DNA of 64,000 bases from Marinomonas aquimarina (GCF_900089755.1 NZ_FLOC01000007.1:1-64000), one strand, 5' to 3'; positions 23,881 through 33,105 are shown, counted from the first letter of the stretch. The notes: generated by a model from the sequence alone, not told the origin. Numbers and translations: made by a program.

Positions 23881-24936
23881 ATGTTGGCGATTCCATTACC
23901 CTTTGTGGTGTCGTTACTACTGTTAGTGTTAGCGGGCAGTTTGTGGGGACAGCGCCGCCACTCGGCATTATTGGCCTGTGGTTTTTTGCTGCTGTGTGCG
24001 CTGACAACGGCCCTTGTCGGGCTGCGTTGGACATTCGATCTCGCACTACTGCGCATGCTACAACCGATCTTTGCAAGCTTGATTCCCGTTGTCGGTTGGT
24101 GGGTGTTTTCGCGTTCGAAAAGCGCCCGCCGCCCGTCTGGGTGGCATGCATTACTGCCTATGCTGATTGCTTTTGGCTCGTTGTCTTACCCCTTATGGGA
24201 ACCGCCCATTGATGCGCTGATCACTGCTCAGTATGTGCTGTACAGCTTATTGCTGTGGCGCTCCGCTGATACGGAGCAGCAGCCGCCCGAATATATCCGT
24301 TTGAGCGATTGGGTGTGGGCGATTCGGGCACAGCGGATTGCGGCACTGATGCTACTTTTCTCAGCCCTAATTGATGGTGCTTTGACGTTAGACTTTCTGT
24401 TAGCGCAGGGGCAGCATGCAATGTGGATCTTGTCTCTAGGGCACGCGCTACTACTGCCCACGTTAGCCTTGGCTGTGATGAGCTTGAGTTTAAGCACTTC
24501 CGAAGCGCCGCCGAGTGCACCAACGCCTTGCTTGCAGGCGACCAAAGATACCACCTCGGAGCCAGCCATCACTGCGGCGGAGCCAGCGGCAGGCCTATCG
24601 GAGGCCGCTGATCAAACCGTGGTAGCGCAGGTGACGAAGGTAGTGGTCGATCAGCAAATGTTTCTCGACCCAGATTTAACCTTGGCCCGTCTGGCGCGCA
24701 AAAGTGGCATACCAGCGCGTCAGATTTCCGCTGCCATCAATCGCGTCACGCAGCAAAATATTTCCCAGTGGGTGAATCAATACCGTATCGCGCACGCGGC
24801 CCAGCGTCTTGCCAGCAGTGACGATGCCATCACGCAAATCTATTTGGATTCAGGTTTTCAAACCAAGTCTAACTTTCATCGTGAGTTTTCTCGCATCATG
24901 GGCATGACGCCCTCTCAATATCGACAAAGTGTGTAA
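23881..24936 (+). CDS. membrane-bound AraC-family transcriptional regulator
   Basis: A 351-residue protein with about seven membrane helices (residues 1-205) and a C-terminal AraC helix-turn-helix pair (about 255-350): LTLARLARKSGIPARQISAAINRV, then IAHAAQRLASSDDAITQIYLDSGFQTKSNFHREFSRIMGMTPSQYRQSV. DNA binding from a membrane-embedded regulator is known in this type of protein. AAGGAG lies seven bases before the ATG. It sits divergently from the DUF805 gene and probably controls that pair and itself; the direct repeat at 23812-23845 is a candidate site. Confidence 0.87.
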   Translation: MLAIPLPFVVSLLLLVLAGSLWGQRRHSALLACGFLLLCALTTALVGLRWTFDLALLRMLQPIFASLIPVVGWWVFSRSKSARRPSGWHALLPMLIAFGSLSYPLWEPPIDALITAQYVLYSLLLWRSADTEQQPPEYIRLSDWVWAIRAQRIAALMLLFSALIDGALTLDFLLAQGQHAMWILSLGHALLLPTLALAVMSLSLSTSEAPPSAPTPCLQATKDTTSEPAITAAEPAAGLSEAADQTVVAQVTKVVVDQQMFLDPDLTLARLARKSGIPARQISAAINRVTQQNISQWVNQYRIAHAAQRLASSDDAITQIYLDSGFQTKSNFHREFSRIMGMTPSQYRQSV

Positions 24937-25090
24937 GTGGATAGGGCGGCTGAAATGTCCCGCGCTAAGGTGCTGAAATTCATGCGGTGAGCGAGGCATT
25001 TTCGCCTTATATGGTATATGTTTGTATATCGGTTGATCGATTTTTGTGTCGTGCGCTGCCAGCGCATCACTGTCTGAAAAGGAGCGTTTC

Positions 25091-26038
25091 ATGGATATCG
25101 TGCAGTTTTTGTTAGATTATCTGATTACGGTGCCGGTGGCGCTGCTTATCTTTGCACTGCTGTTTCTTAAATCTTCGGTTATTTTCGTACCGCAAAACCG
25201 CGCCTATATCATAGAACGATTTGGCAAATACCAGAGTACCCGAGAAGCGGGTTTGAACTTCCTTATCCCTCTCATTGATCGAATTGCCGCCGACCGTTCG
25301 TTAAAGGAGCAGGCGGTGGACGTGCCTAAGCAGAGCGCGATCACCAAAGACAATATTTCGCTGCATGTGGATGGCGTGCTCTACTTCCGTGTCTTGGACC
25401 CTTACAAGGCGACCTATGGCGTCGACGATTATGTATTTGCAGTGACTCAATTGTCACAAACCACCATGCGTTCTGAGCTGGGTAAGATGGAATTGGATAA
25501 GACCTTCGAAGAGCGTGATGCCCTCAATACCAATATCGTGTCCTCTATCAATGAGGCCTCGGGCCCTTGGGGAATCCAAGTGTTGCGTTACGAGATTAAA
25601 GACATCATTCCGCCGCAGTCAGTGATGGAAGCGATGGAAGCGCAGATGAAGGCTGAGCGGGTGAAACGTGCCCAGATTCTGGAATCCGAAGGCGATCGTC
25701 AGGCGGCCATCAACCGTGCTGAAGGGGAGAAACAAGCGATCGTGTTGTCGGCGGAGGCAGAAAAAGCGGAGCAAGTGCTGCGTGCAGAAGGTGAAGCGAA
25801 AGCCATCATTGCGGTCGCGGATGCCAAGGCGCAGGCCTTACAAACCATTGGTGCGCAAGCGAATACCGAAGACGGTCAAAAGGCGATTCAGCTGGATTTG
25901 GCCAGTAAAGCGATCGAAGCCAAACAGGCCATTGCGAAAGAATCATCGATGGTGATTTTGCCGGATAATGCCACCGAGGCCAGCGCATTAGTGGCGCAAG
26001 CCACCTCGATCATCAACCAATTGAATAAGAGTGTGTAA
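25091..26038 (+). CDS. qmcA: SPFH/stomatin family protein QmcA
   Basis: A 315-residue membrane-anchored SPFH protein. One N-terminal helix (LITVPVALLIFALLFLK) is followed by FVPQNRAYIIERFGKYQSTREAGLNFLIP, the band-7 start, and by a long coiled coil of Ala/Glu repeats (AEGEKQAIVLSAEAEKAEQVLRAEG, about 205-265). It matches QmcA/paraslipin, which forms membrane microdomain cages. GGAG lies six bases before the ATG at 25091. It overlaps the NfeD gene by one base, the usual partner pair. Confidence 0.93.
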   Translation: MDIVQFLLDYLITVPVALLIFALLFLKSSVIFVPQNRAYIIERFGKYQSTREAGLNFLIPLIDRIAADRSLKEQAVDVPKQSAITKDNISLHVDGVLYFRVLDPYKATYGVDDYVFAVTQLSQTTMRSELGKMELDKTFEERDALNTNIVSSINEASGPWGIQVLRYEIKDIIPPQSVMEAMEAQMKAERVKRAQILESEGDRQAAINRAEGEKQAIVLSAEAEKAEQVLRAEGEAKAIIAVADAKAQALQTIGAQANTEDGQKAIQLDLASKAIEAKQAIAKESSMVILPDNATEASALVAQATSIINQLNKSV

Positions 26039-26511
26039 TGGAGTTTTTGTCGTCTTACTTTATCGAAGCGTTGGCTATTTTAGGGTTAGCGCTGTTGGCC
26101 ATCGAAGTCTTGGTACTGGGGATGAGTACGCTGGTCTTGCTGCTCACGGGGTTAGGCTTGTTGTTGACCGCATTATCTATGTACCTCGGTTGGCTGCCCA
26201 GTACCTGGCAGTGGGCGCTTATGGCGACCACGGGTTATACCGTATTGCTCGGCGTGGTGTTGTGGCCCCTCTTTAAACGTATACAAACACCATCGCAACA
26301 CAAAGCCGTGCAAAGTGATTTGATTGGCCACAGCTTCTATCTGCCGATGGCTACGTCTGCGAAGCAGCCCGGCAGCTACCGTTTTTCCGGTGTTGATTGG
26401 CGTCTCGTCAGTCAGCAGCCCATCGCGGAAGGGACACTGGTTGAGGTGATTGATGTGCAAGTGGGCACGCTCGTGATTCAGGCCGCCTCGGCCGAAGACG
26501 CCTCGGATTAA
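26038..26511 (+). CDS. NfeD-like membrane protein
   Basis: A 157-residue protein with three membrane helices (about 5-85) and a C-terminal OB-fold (DLIGHSFYLP... YRFSGVDWRLVSQQPIAEGTLVEVIDVQVGTLVI), the layout of NfeD1b proteins that work with SPFH partners. The start ATG overlaps the qmcA stop. It has no protease domain. It is convergent with the DMT gene, the stop codons overlapping. Confidence 0.9.
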   Translation: MEFLSSYFIEALAILGLALLAIEVLVLGMSTLVLLLTGLGLLLTALSMYLGWLPSTWQWALMATTGYTVLLGVVLWPLFKRIQTPSQHKAVQSDLIGHSFYLPMATSAKQPGSYRFSGVDWRLVSQQPIAEGTLVEVIDVQVGTLVIQAASAEDASD

Positions 26512-27422
26512 CCCTGCTGTTCAGCGCCATCCTCGTCTGCTGGCGCTGGCTGTTTGCCTGAGCCCCACTTGACGCGACTTAGATAGACGCCGACTAATGT
26601 GGTGACCACCCCCATCAGCTGCAAACGGGACAGCGCTTCATCAAATAGGAAATAGCCTTCGATGGCGGCTAAAGGTGGCACCAGCAACATCAGTGTTGAG
26701 ACCTGAGAGGCGGGGATTTTGCGCAATAGCCATACCAGCAGAAACACGCCACCACAGGACAGCACGATCACGCCCCAAGCAACCAAGGCGTAGGCGGTGA
26801 GGTTGTGGACAAATAAGCTTTCTTGCAGTGCCAGCATAAAACCGCCGGAAATTACTGCCGCTGATAGGTTTTGCAGTGCCATCGAGGCAATGATGTCGGA
26901 GCCAGAGATCGACATCTTTTGATAAATGGAGCCCAGCGCCAGACTGATCACACCGCCCAGTCCGATAATGGCCAACCAAACACTGAAGCTCTCCGTGGTC
27001 TCTGAGTGCTGTAGCGATGGACTGATGACCAGCAGTAAGCCAGCGATGGCAATCAGCATGCCCAGCACGCCGAACAGGCTGGTTTTTTCTTTGATCAATA
27101 CCAATGCCAAGAGCGTTACCAATATGGGTTGCATCGAACCAATCAGTGCCATCACCCCTGCCGGTAATCCTTGCGCTAGGGCGATGTAAGCTAGGCTGAG
27201 ATAAAACGCATTGAGCAGTGAGCCAGCGATAATGTGTTTCGGCCAGTCTGAGCGGGGCGGAAAAGGGCGTTTGAAGACGATCGCCAACAACCAGAATATG
27301 GCGCCGGCCAAGGTAAAGCGAATGGCTAAGTAAACGTTCGGATCGATCAGGCCGACAATAAATTTGCCTGTGATAAAGCCCGTTGACCAGATTGCAACCA
27401 GTAGAATAAATAACAGCGGCAT
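26508..27422 (-). CDS. EamA/DMT superfamily transporter
   Basis: A 304-residue membrane protein with ten helices in two repeated EamA halves. It starts LLFILLVAIWSTGFITGKFI and the second half has VVISGG...LSCGGVFLLVWLLRKIPASQVSTLMLLVPPLAAIEGYFLF, typical drug/metabolite transporters. The start at 27422 is chosen since the 30-codon in-frame extension has no family match. Substrate unknown. The C-terminus is charged and cytoplasmic. Confidence 0.9.
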   Translation of the reverse strand: MPLLFILLVAIWSTGFITGKFIVGLIDPNVYLAIRFTLAGAIFWLLAIVFKRPFPPRSDWPKHIIAGSLLNAFYLSLAYIALAQGLPAGVMALIGSMQPILVTLLALVLIKEKTSLFGVLGMLIAIAGLLLVISPSLQHSETTESFSVWLAIIGLGGVISLALGSIYQKMSISGSDIIASMALQNLSAAVISGGFMLALQESLFVHNLTAYALVAWGVIVLSCGGVFLLVWLLRKIPASQVSTLMLLVPPLAAIEGYFLFDEALSRLQLMGVVTTLVGVYLSRVKWGSGKQPAPADEDGAEQQG

Positions 27423-27597
27423 TATCTCAGATCCATTTGAGTTGAGAACAAGGCGGCATTGTAACAGTTGTGCGGGTCTTTCATAGACGTCAGCGTTGGC
27501 TAAGTGTGGCAATGGCGACGAAGTGACTCCCTATCATTGTTGAGAAGTGGTAGCATTTGCCCCATGAAAAACAGCGCTATTAGCAAGAGACAACCCA

Positions 27598-27876
27598 ATG
27601 CCGACCTATACCGTTTTAAAACGCGATGACCTTGTCCGTGCCGAGCAGGACTCTGACGCCATTCAGCAGTGGACGCTGTGTGGTTATGAAAAGATGGGGC
27701 AATTCGACGCACAGGATGCGGATCAAGCCATCGCGCAATTCCGCGCTGGCTATCATGAAACAAAGCCAAGCAAGCCACTGGGCTTACGTTGGATGATTTG
27801 GGTATTTGGTAGCTTTGCGATTGTCTGGTTTTTGTTCGTATTGTTTTACATGCTACCCAGCGCCTTTCAGGACTAG
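27598..27876 (+). CDS. small membrane-tailed protein of unknown function
   Basis: A 92-residue protein. The soluble N-terminal part (TYTVLKRDDLVRAEQDSDAIQQWTLCGYEKMGQFDAQDADQAI, residues 2-48) precedes a single C-terminal membrane helix (about 64-86). I do not recognise the family. It ends 12 bp before the leucine-rich-repeat kinase gene, so the two are probably cotranscribed. Confidence 0.6.
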   Translation: MPTYTVLKRDDLVRAEQDSDAIQQWTLCGYEKMGQFDAQDADQAIAQFRAGYHETKPSKPLGLRWMIWVFGSFAIVWFLFVLFYMLPSAFQD

Positions 27877-27888
27877 GCTGCAGCGCAC

Positions 27889-29079
27889 GTGCACACCCTA
27901 GAACAATTGCGCCGCGGTGATTACCAAGGCGCGACGCATCTCAAATTGAGTGAGCAACTGTCTGAATTTCCAAAGGAAATTTATACCCTTGCCGACACAC
28001 TCGAAGTACTCGATCTGTCGGATAATCAACTCACTGAGTTACCGTCGGACTTTGCTTGCCTGACGAAACTGCGCATTTTCTTTGCCTCAAATAATCCCTT
28101 TGAGCAGGTGCCAGAGGTATTGGGACAAATGCCCGAGTTGGAGATGATCGGCTTTAAGTCCTGTCAGATTAAAACCGTATCAGAGCACTGCCTGCCCGCG
28201 TGTACACGTTGGTTGATCCTGACCGATAATCAGATTGCGGCATTGCCTGATGCAATCGGTCGCTTAACGCGCCTAGAAAAACTGATGCTGGCAGGTAACG
28301 CCATTCGCGAGTTGCCACACACATTTGCCAATCTGACTAACTTGCGCCTATTACGGCTCGCTGCCAATCAATTAGAGGCTTTTCCTGAAATACTGCTAAC
28401 GCTGCCACAGCTGGCTTGGTTGGCCTTTTCCGGCAATCCGTTTTGCGCCCCACGAGATGAGCATTCGGATTTTACGCAAGTGGCTGCGGTAGATTTAGCC
28501 CTGCACGAAGTATTGGGGCAGGGGGCATCGGGACTGATTTCCCGAGCCACTTGGACTCACAATGGAAATGGCTTGGCTGATGACGTGGCTGTAAAAGTCT
28601 ATAAAGGCGGCATCACCAGCGATGGTTATCCGCAAGATGAGCTGGATGCCTGCTTGACCGTGGGGGCCCATGAAAACCTAGTCAAACCCTTGGCGCATAT
28701 TCATGAGCCTGACTGTGCGGCGTTGCTGATGGCTCTCATCCCAGCTGACTATCACAACTTGGGTCAGCCGCCGAGCTTGGTATCTTGTACTCGTGATACC
28801 TTTACTCAAGGGCAATCTTTTAGTGCAGAGCAAGCTGACTTTATTATCGCGCAGATGCGTGCTGTCGTGGCACACTTAGAAAACAAGCAGGTCAGCCATG
28901 GGGATCTCTACGCTCATAATGTGCTGATCAATCAAGATAGCCATATTTTATTTGGCGATTTTGGCGCAGCGTCAAAATATCACCACCTCACCCCAGCACA
29001 ACAAGCGGGTATCCGCCGCATGGAGCGCCGCGCTCTAGCCTATTTTGAAGAGGATATACTAGGGTTAGTGACGCACTAA
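27889..29079 (+). CDS. leucine-rich-repeat protein with C-terminal kinase-like domain
   Basis: A 396-residue protein of a type also seen in Pseudomonas. Residues about 35-195 hold some six or seven LRRs (pattern LxxLxLxxNxLxxLP, e.g. TLEVLDLSDNQLTELPSDF and LRLLRLAANQLEAFPEIL). The C-terminal half is a small protein kinase: glycine loop LGQGASGLISRAT, VAVKVYK (catalytic Lys), HGDLYAHNVLI (HRD position reads HGD) and FGDFGAAS (DFG), so the key residues are present. The start is GTG, with no strong ribosome binding site. Eukaryote-like architecture suggests signalling or interaction with a partner; substrate unknown. Confidence 0.87.
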   Translation: MHTLEQLRRGDYQGATHLKLSEQLSEFPKEIYTLADTLEVLDLSDNQLTELPSDFACLTKLRIFFASNNPFEQVPEVLGQMPELEMIGFKSCQIKTVSEHCLPACTRWLILTDNQIAALPDAIGRLTRLEKLMLAGNAIRELPHTFANLTNLRLLRLAANQLEAFPEILLTLPQLAWLAFSGNPFCAPRDEHSDFTQVAAVDLALHEVLGQGASGLISRATWTHNGNGLADDVAVKVYKGGITSDGYPQDELDACLTVGAHENLVKPLAHIHEPDCAALLMALIPADYHNLGQPPSLVSCTRDTFTQGQSFSAEQADFIIAQMRAVVAHLENKQVSHGDLYAHNVLINQDSHILFGDFGAASKYHHLTPAQQAGIRRMERRALAYFEEDILGLVTH

Positions 29080-29472
29080 CTATTGGTATGTTCGGCCATT
29101 ATGTTTGAGCCAGCCATGTGGGTGTCGCCCGCGTGGATCATGGTGCGTCCAATGCATCACACCGCCTTTTTTATTCCATTCGTATTCACCGTAGAACTCG
29201 ACCGTATCGCCCACCTTTAGCGTCGGGATGCGTGGCGCAAGGTCGATATTGTGGGCCACCAGCAAGGTCTGTCCACTGTCCAGCTGTAAGATAAAGCGCT
29301 GATGCATAGAACCTTTAGTATCGTCTTTTAATACTTTAATCACAGTGCCGCTGCCTTGGATTTGCAGGTCGCTTTGTTGTGCGGCATAGGCCTGTTGTAG
29401 GCGCACATCATCGGCAAAGACTGGCGCTGAGAGACCAAATAGAACCAGTAATAGAGCGAGGCAATATTTCAT
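29080..29472 (-). CDS. DUF3465 secreted protein
   Basis: A 130-residue protein with a signal peptide (cleavage after PVFA). The mature domain HQRFILQLDSGQTLLVAHNIDLAPRIP, GEYEWNKKGGVMHWTHHDP and HGWLKHNGRTYQ is the conserved core of DUF3465, with an OB-like fold predicted. The His cluster in WTHHDPRGRHPHGW may bind metal or nucleic acid; function is not established. Its stop lies just after the end of the leucine-rich-repeat gene. Confidence 0.85.
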   Translation of the reverse strand: MKYCLALLLVLFGLSAPVFADDVRLQQAYAAQQSDLQIQGSGTVIKVLKDDTKGSMHQRFILQLDSGQTLLVAHNIDLAPRIPTLKVGDTVEFYGEYEWNKKGGVMHWTHHDPRGRHPHGWLKHNGRTYQ

Positions 29473-29527
29473 TTCAAACCTGCAGTGTAAAAGTGCGAGT
29501 GTAGCAGTATTGGGTGGGGTTTCGGGT

Positions 29528-29562
29528 ATAAAAAAACCGCCCTCAGTTGCCTGAGAGCGGTT
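29528..29562 (-). terminator. terminator after ahpF
   Basis: Read on the minus strand, AACCGC-t-CTCAG, loop GCAA, CTGAG-g-GCGGTT, then a run of seven T. It follows the ahpF stop by about 26 bases. Confidence 0.85.
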
Positions 29563-29588
29563 GGCTTTGCAGTGTTTCGTTGATCTGC

Positions 29589-31136
29589 TTAGTTGCGGAT
29601 CAAGTGGTCGAAAGCACCCAGCGCGGCGGTAGCACCAGCGCCCATGGAGATGATGATTTGTTTGTATGGTACGTTGGTAACGTCACCTGCGGCAAACACA
29701 CCTTCCATTGAGGTACGGCCGTGAGAGTCGATCACTACTTCACCACGTTCCGTTAATTCAATTGTGTCTTTTAGGAACTCACTGTTTGGCACCAGACCGA
29801 TCTGAACGAAGATCCCTGCCAGTTCCAATGTCTGTGATTCACCTGTTTTACGGTCAGTGTACTGAAGGCCTGTGACATGCTCTTCGTTACCCAATACTTC
29901 AGTGGTTTGCGCTTCCGTAATGATGGTCACGTTTGGTAGTGATTTAGCTTTCTTCACCAGTACATCATCAGCGCGTAAAGTGTCGCTGAACTCTAGTACG
30001 GTAACGTGCTCGACTAGGCCTGCAAGGTCGATCGCCGCTTCGATACCTGAGTTACCGCCACCGATGACCGCTGTTTTCTTGCCTTTGAACAATGGGCCGT
30101 CACAGTGTGGGCAGTAAGCTACGCCCTTGTTCTTGTACTCTTGCTCACCAGGAACGTTCATTTCGCGCCAGCGGGCACCGGTTGCCAAGACAATGGTTTT
30201 ACTTTTCAGTACCGCGCCGTTTTCTAGCTCGACTTCGATCAGATCTTTCTTCTCAACGCGAACCGCTTTTTGCGTTTTCATTAAGTCAACATCGTAATCT
30301 AGGACGTGTTGCTCTAGGCCAGCGACCAATTTTGGACCGTCAGTGGCTTTGACTGAGATAAAGTTTTCGATCGCCATGGTGTCAGATACCTGACCACCAA
30401 AACGTTCTGCAACGACACCGGTACGAATGCCTTTACGCGCTGCGTAGATGGCAGCGGCAGCGCCTGCTGGGCCACCACCCACGACTAATACGTCGTAAGC
30501 TTCTTTTTCTGCAAGGGCAGCGGCTTGTTTCGCTTCGGCGCCAGTGTCGACTTTATTTAGGATCTCATCCAGCGTCATGCGGCCTTGGCCGAAGTGTTCG
30601 CCGTTAAGGAATACCGCTGGTACGCCCATGACCTTGCGATCTTCCACTTCTTGTGGGAATAGGCCGCCGTCGATCATAGTCGCGGTGACTTTCGGATTAA
30701 GTGTTGCCATTAAGTTAACGGCTTGAACCACGTCTGGGCAGTTGTGACATGACAAGGAAATGTACACTTCAAAGTTCAGCTCAGTGTCTAGGTCTTTAAT
30801 TTGTTGCAGCAATTCTGGTGCTGCTTTAGATGGGTGACCACCGGCTTGTAGTAGGGCCAGTACAAGGGAGGTGAACTCATGTCCCATCGGGATGCCTGCG
30901 AAATGCACGCGCGCTTGGCTATCTTTAGGGCCAACCGACATTTGCGGTGCGCGGCCTTGTGGGTTTTCTGTCACAGACAAAGAAATTTTGGCTTGGTTTA
31001 GCTCGGTAATTTCACGGGCTAATTCCACTAGCTCTTCTGATTTAGCATTGCCATTTGAGGACACGGTAATCGCAATCGGACTAACGATGTTTTGAAGGTA
31101 TGTGCCCAACTGTTGTTTCATATTTGCGTCTAACAT
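29589..31136 (-). CDS. ahpF: alkyl hydroperoxide reductase subunit F
   Basis: A 515-residue FAD/NADH-dependent disulfide reductase that reduces AhpC. The N-terminal double thioredoxin-like domain has CHNC near residue 126; the FAD site is [16 protein letters not shown], the reductase disulfide is CPHC near residue 340, and GVFAAGDV closes the FAD domain. Sizes and Cys positions match E. coli AhpF (521 residues). The N-terminus [14 protein letters not shown] fits the family start. It lies downstream of ahpC, but two intercistronic hairpins and its own promoter-like element make it partly independent. Confidence 0.96.
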   Translation of the reverse strand: MLDANMKQQLGTYLQNIVSPIAITVSSNGNAKSEELVELAREITELNQAKISLSVTENPQGRAPQMSVGPKDSQARVHFAGIPMGHEFTSLVLALLQAGGHPSKAAPELLQQIKDLDTELNFEVYISLSCHNCPDVVQAVNLMATLNPKVTATMIDGGLFPQEVEDRKVMGVPAVFLNGEHFGQGRMTLDEILNKVDTGAEAKQAAALAEKEAYDVLVVGGGPAGAAAAIYAARKGIRTGVVAERFGGQVSDTMAIENFISVKATDGPKLVAGLEQHVLDYDVDLMKTQKAVRVEKKDLIEVELENGAVLKSKTIVLATGARWREMNVPGEQEYKNKGVAYCPHCDGPLFKGKKTAVIGGGNSGIEAAIDLAGLVEHVTVLEFSDTLRADDVLVKKAKSLPNVTIITEAQTTEVLGNEEHVTGLQYTDRKTGESQTLELAGIFVQIGLVPNSEFLKDTIELTERGEVVIDSHGRTSMEGVFAAGDVTNVPYKQIIISMGAGATAALGAFDHLIRN

Positions 31137-31170
31137 ATTTTTTAATCCGTTATTTAGTTGAGTGTGATTA

Positions 31171-31181
31171 CAGTGCCTATA
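31171..31181 (-). promoter_or_regulatory. possible ahpF core promoter element
   Basis: On the minus strand this reads TATAGGCACTG, starting 45 bases and ending 35 bases before the ahpF ATG. The same 11-mer occurs at 31937-31947 before ahpC, so it may be a shared -10/start region. A GCTGAC -35-like hexamer lies 17 bases upstream of it. Confidence 0.45.
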
Positions 31182-31261
31182 AATTTCGGGCGAGTGAGGT
31201 CAGCACCTGTCTTCATATGGAGAGGGAGGCGTGAGGTTCCTTGGCTCGAAAAATATCTTGT

Positions 31262-31319
31262 GGGCTTTAACGCCTTGCACTGGAAGGCAAAGCCCGATGT
31301 TGGGCGCTAGGCGCCCAAC
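31262..31319. other. two tandem hairpins between ahpC and ahpF
   Basis: Hairpin 1 (31262-31295) pairs GGGCTTT with AAAGCCC and GCCTT with AAGGC. Hairpin 2 (31299-31319) pairs GTTGGGCGC with GCGCCCAAC around a three-base loop. Both lie in the 198-bp gap after the ahpC stop. No strong T-run follows on the minus strand, so they may stabilise the ahpC message or lower read-through to ahpF rather than stop it. Confidence 0.65.
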
Positions 31320-31334
31320 AAAGGAAGAGGCTTC

Positions 31335-31892
31335 TTAGATTTTGCCTACTAGGTCTAGAGATGGAGCAAGAGTCGCTTCACCTTCTTTCCATTTAGCTGG
31401 GCAAACTTCGCCTGGGTGAGCCGCTACGTATTGAGCTGCTTTCACTTTACGCATTAGGTCTTCTGCGTCACGGCCGATGCCTTCTGCAGTGATTTCCATT
31501 GCTTGGATAGTACCTTCTGGATCGATCAAGAAAGTCGCACGGTCAGCAAGACCTTGACCTTCACGTAGAACACCGAAGTTGTTCGTGATCGTCGCAGTTT
31601 GGTCACCTACCATGTAGTAGTTGATTTTGCCGATTGCTTCAGAAGTGTCGTGCCAAGCTTTGTGACAGAAGTGAGTGTCTGTTGATACAGAGAATACTTC
31701 AACACCCATAGATTGTAGTTCTTCGTACTTGCTCGCTAGGTCTTCAAGCTCAGTTGGGCAAACGAAAGTGAAGTCAGCTGGGTAGAAGAAAAATACGGCC
31801 CATTTACCTAGTACGTCTTTTTCAGAGATCTCAACGAATTCGCCTGCTTTGAATGCTGTTGCATTGAATGGCTTGATCTGAGTGTTAATCAT
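31335..31892 (-). CDS. ahpC: alkyl hydroperoxide reductase subunit C (peroxiredoxin)
   Basis: A 185-residue 2-Cys peroxiredoxin that reduces hydrogen peroxide and organic peroxides. The peroxidatic Cys is Cys45 ([11 protein letters not shown]) and the resolving Cys is Cys164 (GEVCPAKW), as in the typical AhpC1 group (Cys47/Cys166 in E. coli). The C-terminal YF-type motif region ends [16 protein letters not shown] lies seven bases before the ATG. It is the first gene of the peroxide operon, with ahpF downstream. Confidence 0.97.
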   Translation of the reverse strand: MINTQIKPFNATAFKAGEFVEISEKDVLGKWAVFFFYPADFTFVCPTELEDLASKYEELQSMGVEVFSVSTDTHFCHKAWHDTSEAIGKINYYMVGDQTATITNNFGVLREGQGLADRATFLIDPEGTIQAMEITAEGIGRDAEDLMRKVKAAQYVAAHPGEVCPAKWKEGEATLAPSLDLVGKI

Positions 31893-31936
31893 GTATTGCT
31901 CCTTAGTAAAGTGTGTTTCGCTGTTTGCGTTACCAA

Positions 31937-31947
31937 CAGTGCCTATA
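31937..31947 (-). promoter_or_regulatory. possible ahpC core promoter element
   Basis: On the minus strand TATAGGCACTG, about 45 bases before the ahpC ATG, identical to the element before ahpF. An AT-rich region with ATAG/CTAA-like motifs farther upstream could hold an OxyR site, but I could not fit the full OxyR pattern. Confidence 0.45.
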
Positions 31948-32005
31948 TTATGGGGCCGATGTGACGAATTGAAATTGTGATTAACTAAAACTTAGATAAA
32001 AAAAA

Positions 32006-32020
32006 ACTATCAAGAATAGT
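32006..32020 (-). terminator. weak terminator after the HD-GYP gene
   Basis: On the minus strand, ACTAT, loop TCTTG, ATAGT, then a run of nine T. The stem is short (five A/T-rich pairs), but the position directly after the stop and the long T-run support a terminator. Confidence 0.5.
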
Positions 32021-32026
32021 AAAAAC

Positions 32027-33094
32027 CTATTCGTCCGGATATTGGCTACGTAACTCGACTATTTCCTCGGTCAAATCTAGCGCAATTTGCGCCAGTTTGG
32101 GATCAAAATGCTGGCCAGCTTGATCCCGCACATAGGCAAACGCTTGTTCCGTGCTCCAGGCCTCTTTGTAGGGGCGTTTCGAGAGTAGGGCGTCGATCAC
32201 ATCCGCCAAGGCGACAATGCGCCCTTCCAAGGGAATGGCGTCGCCTTTTAGGCCTTTAGGATAGCCACTGCCGTCCCAGCGCTCGTGGTGGGTCAAAGCA
32301 ATGGTGCGCGCCATATCCAGTAATGGCTCGCCCTCGACGTCTAAAATTTCCGCGCCAAACAGGGTGTGCTTCTTCATTTCCTCCCATTCCTCAGGCGCCA
32401 GCTTACCGGGCTTTAGTAGAATGGCATCGGCGATGCCGATTTTACCGACATCGTGCATTGGGGCAGCGAGAAAGACTTTTTCGACCCAGTCCGGATCATC
32501 GACACATTGTTCGGCAATCAGCTTGGAAATGTAGCTCATGCGTACCACATGGGCGCCAGTTTCATTGTCCTTGTACTCCATCGCGCGACCAAGGTGATGA
32601 ATGATGCGTACTTTGCTGTCGTGCAGCTCTTTCGTACGCTCGCGTACTTTCTTCATCAATTGACGATTCTGATCGTACAGAGCAATTTGGTTACGCACCC
32701 GTGCGCGCACTAAAGGGGGGCTGATGGGTTTGGCGATGTAATCTGCCGCACCCATGGCAAAGCCACGCTCTTCGTCTTGCACGTCGTGCTTCGCCGTGAC
32801 GAAAATGACGGGGATATTAGCGGTGACAGGGTCGGCTTTGAGACGCTTGCAGACCTCGTAACCGTCCATGTCTGGCATCATCACATCGAGCAGAATCAGG
32901 TCTGGCTTGGCGTCACTTTTTGCGATCGTGAGTGCGCGCGGGCCATTTAGGGCCACTTTTATGCGGTATTCATCACGCAGTGATGCCACCAGCACGTCGA
33001 TATTCTCCGGAATATCGTCCACCACTAACAAGGTGGGTTTGCTGTCCTGTTCATTTTCTTGCTGCGCATGAATGCTTATGTTGTTTTCTAGCAT
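32027..33094 (-). CDS. response regulator with HD-GYP c-di-GMP phosphodiesterase domain
   Basis: A 355-residue two-domain protein. The receiver domain (about 20-145) begins LLVVDDIPENIDVL and has the phosphoacceptor Asp in LILLDVMMPD (near residue 69). The HD-GYP domain (about 165-345) has HDVGKIGIADAILLKPGKL (near 213), HHERWDGSGYPKGLKG (near 275) and all metal-binding residues I can check, so it should hydrolyse c-di-GMP. It follows the hybrid kinase gene by 11 bp and is its likely phosphorylation target. The three-gene operon starts with a periplasmic binding protein. Confidence 0.94.
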   Translation of the reverse strand: MLENNISIHAQQENEQDSKPTLLVVDDIPENIDVLVASLRDEYRIKVALNGPRALTIAKSDAKPDLILLDVMMPDMDGYEVCKRLKADPVTANIPVIFVTAKHDVQDEERGFAMGAADYIAKPISPPLVRARVRNQIALYDQNRQLMKKVRERTKELHDSKVRIIHHLGRAMEYKDNETGAHVVRMSYISKLIAEQCVDDPDWVEKVFLAAPMHDVGKIGIADAILLKPGKLAPEEWEEMKKHTLFGAEILDVEGEPLLDMARTIALTHHERWDGSGYPKGLKGDAIPLEGRIVALADVIDALLSKRPYKEAWSTEQAFAYVRDQAGQHFDPKLAQIALDLTEEIVELRSQYPDE

Positions 33095-33105
33095 AACTCA
33101 CTCGC

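Noticed and set aside
31948-32010. OxyR binding site upstream of ahpC
   Set aside because: Isolated ATAG-like motifs are present, but the four-part OxyR spacing could not be fitted.
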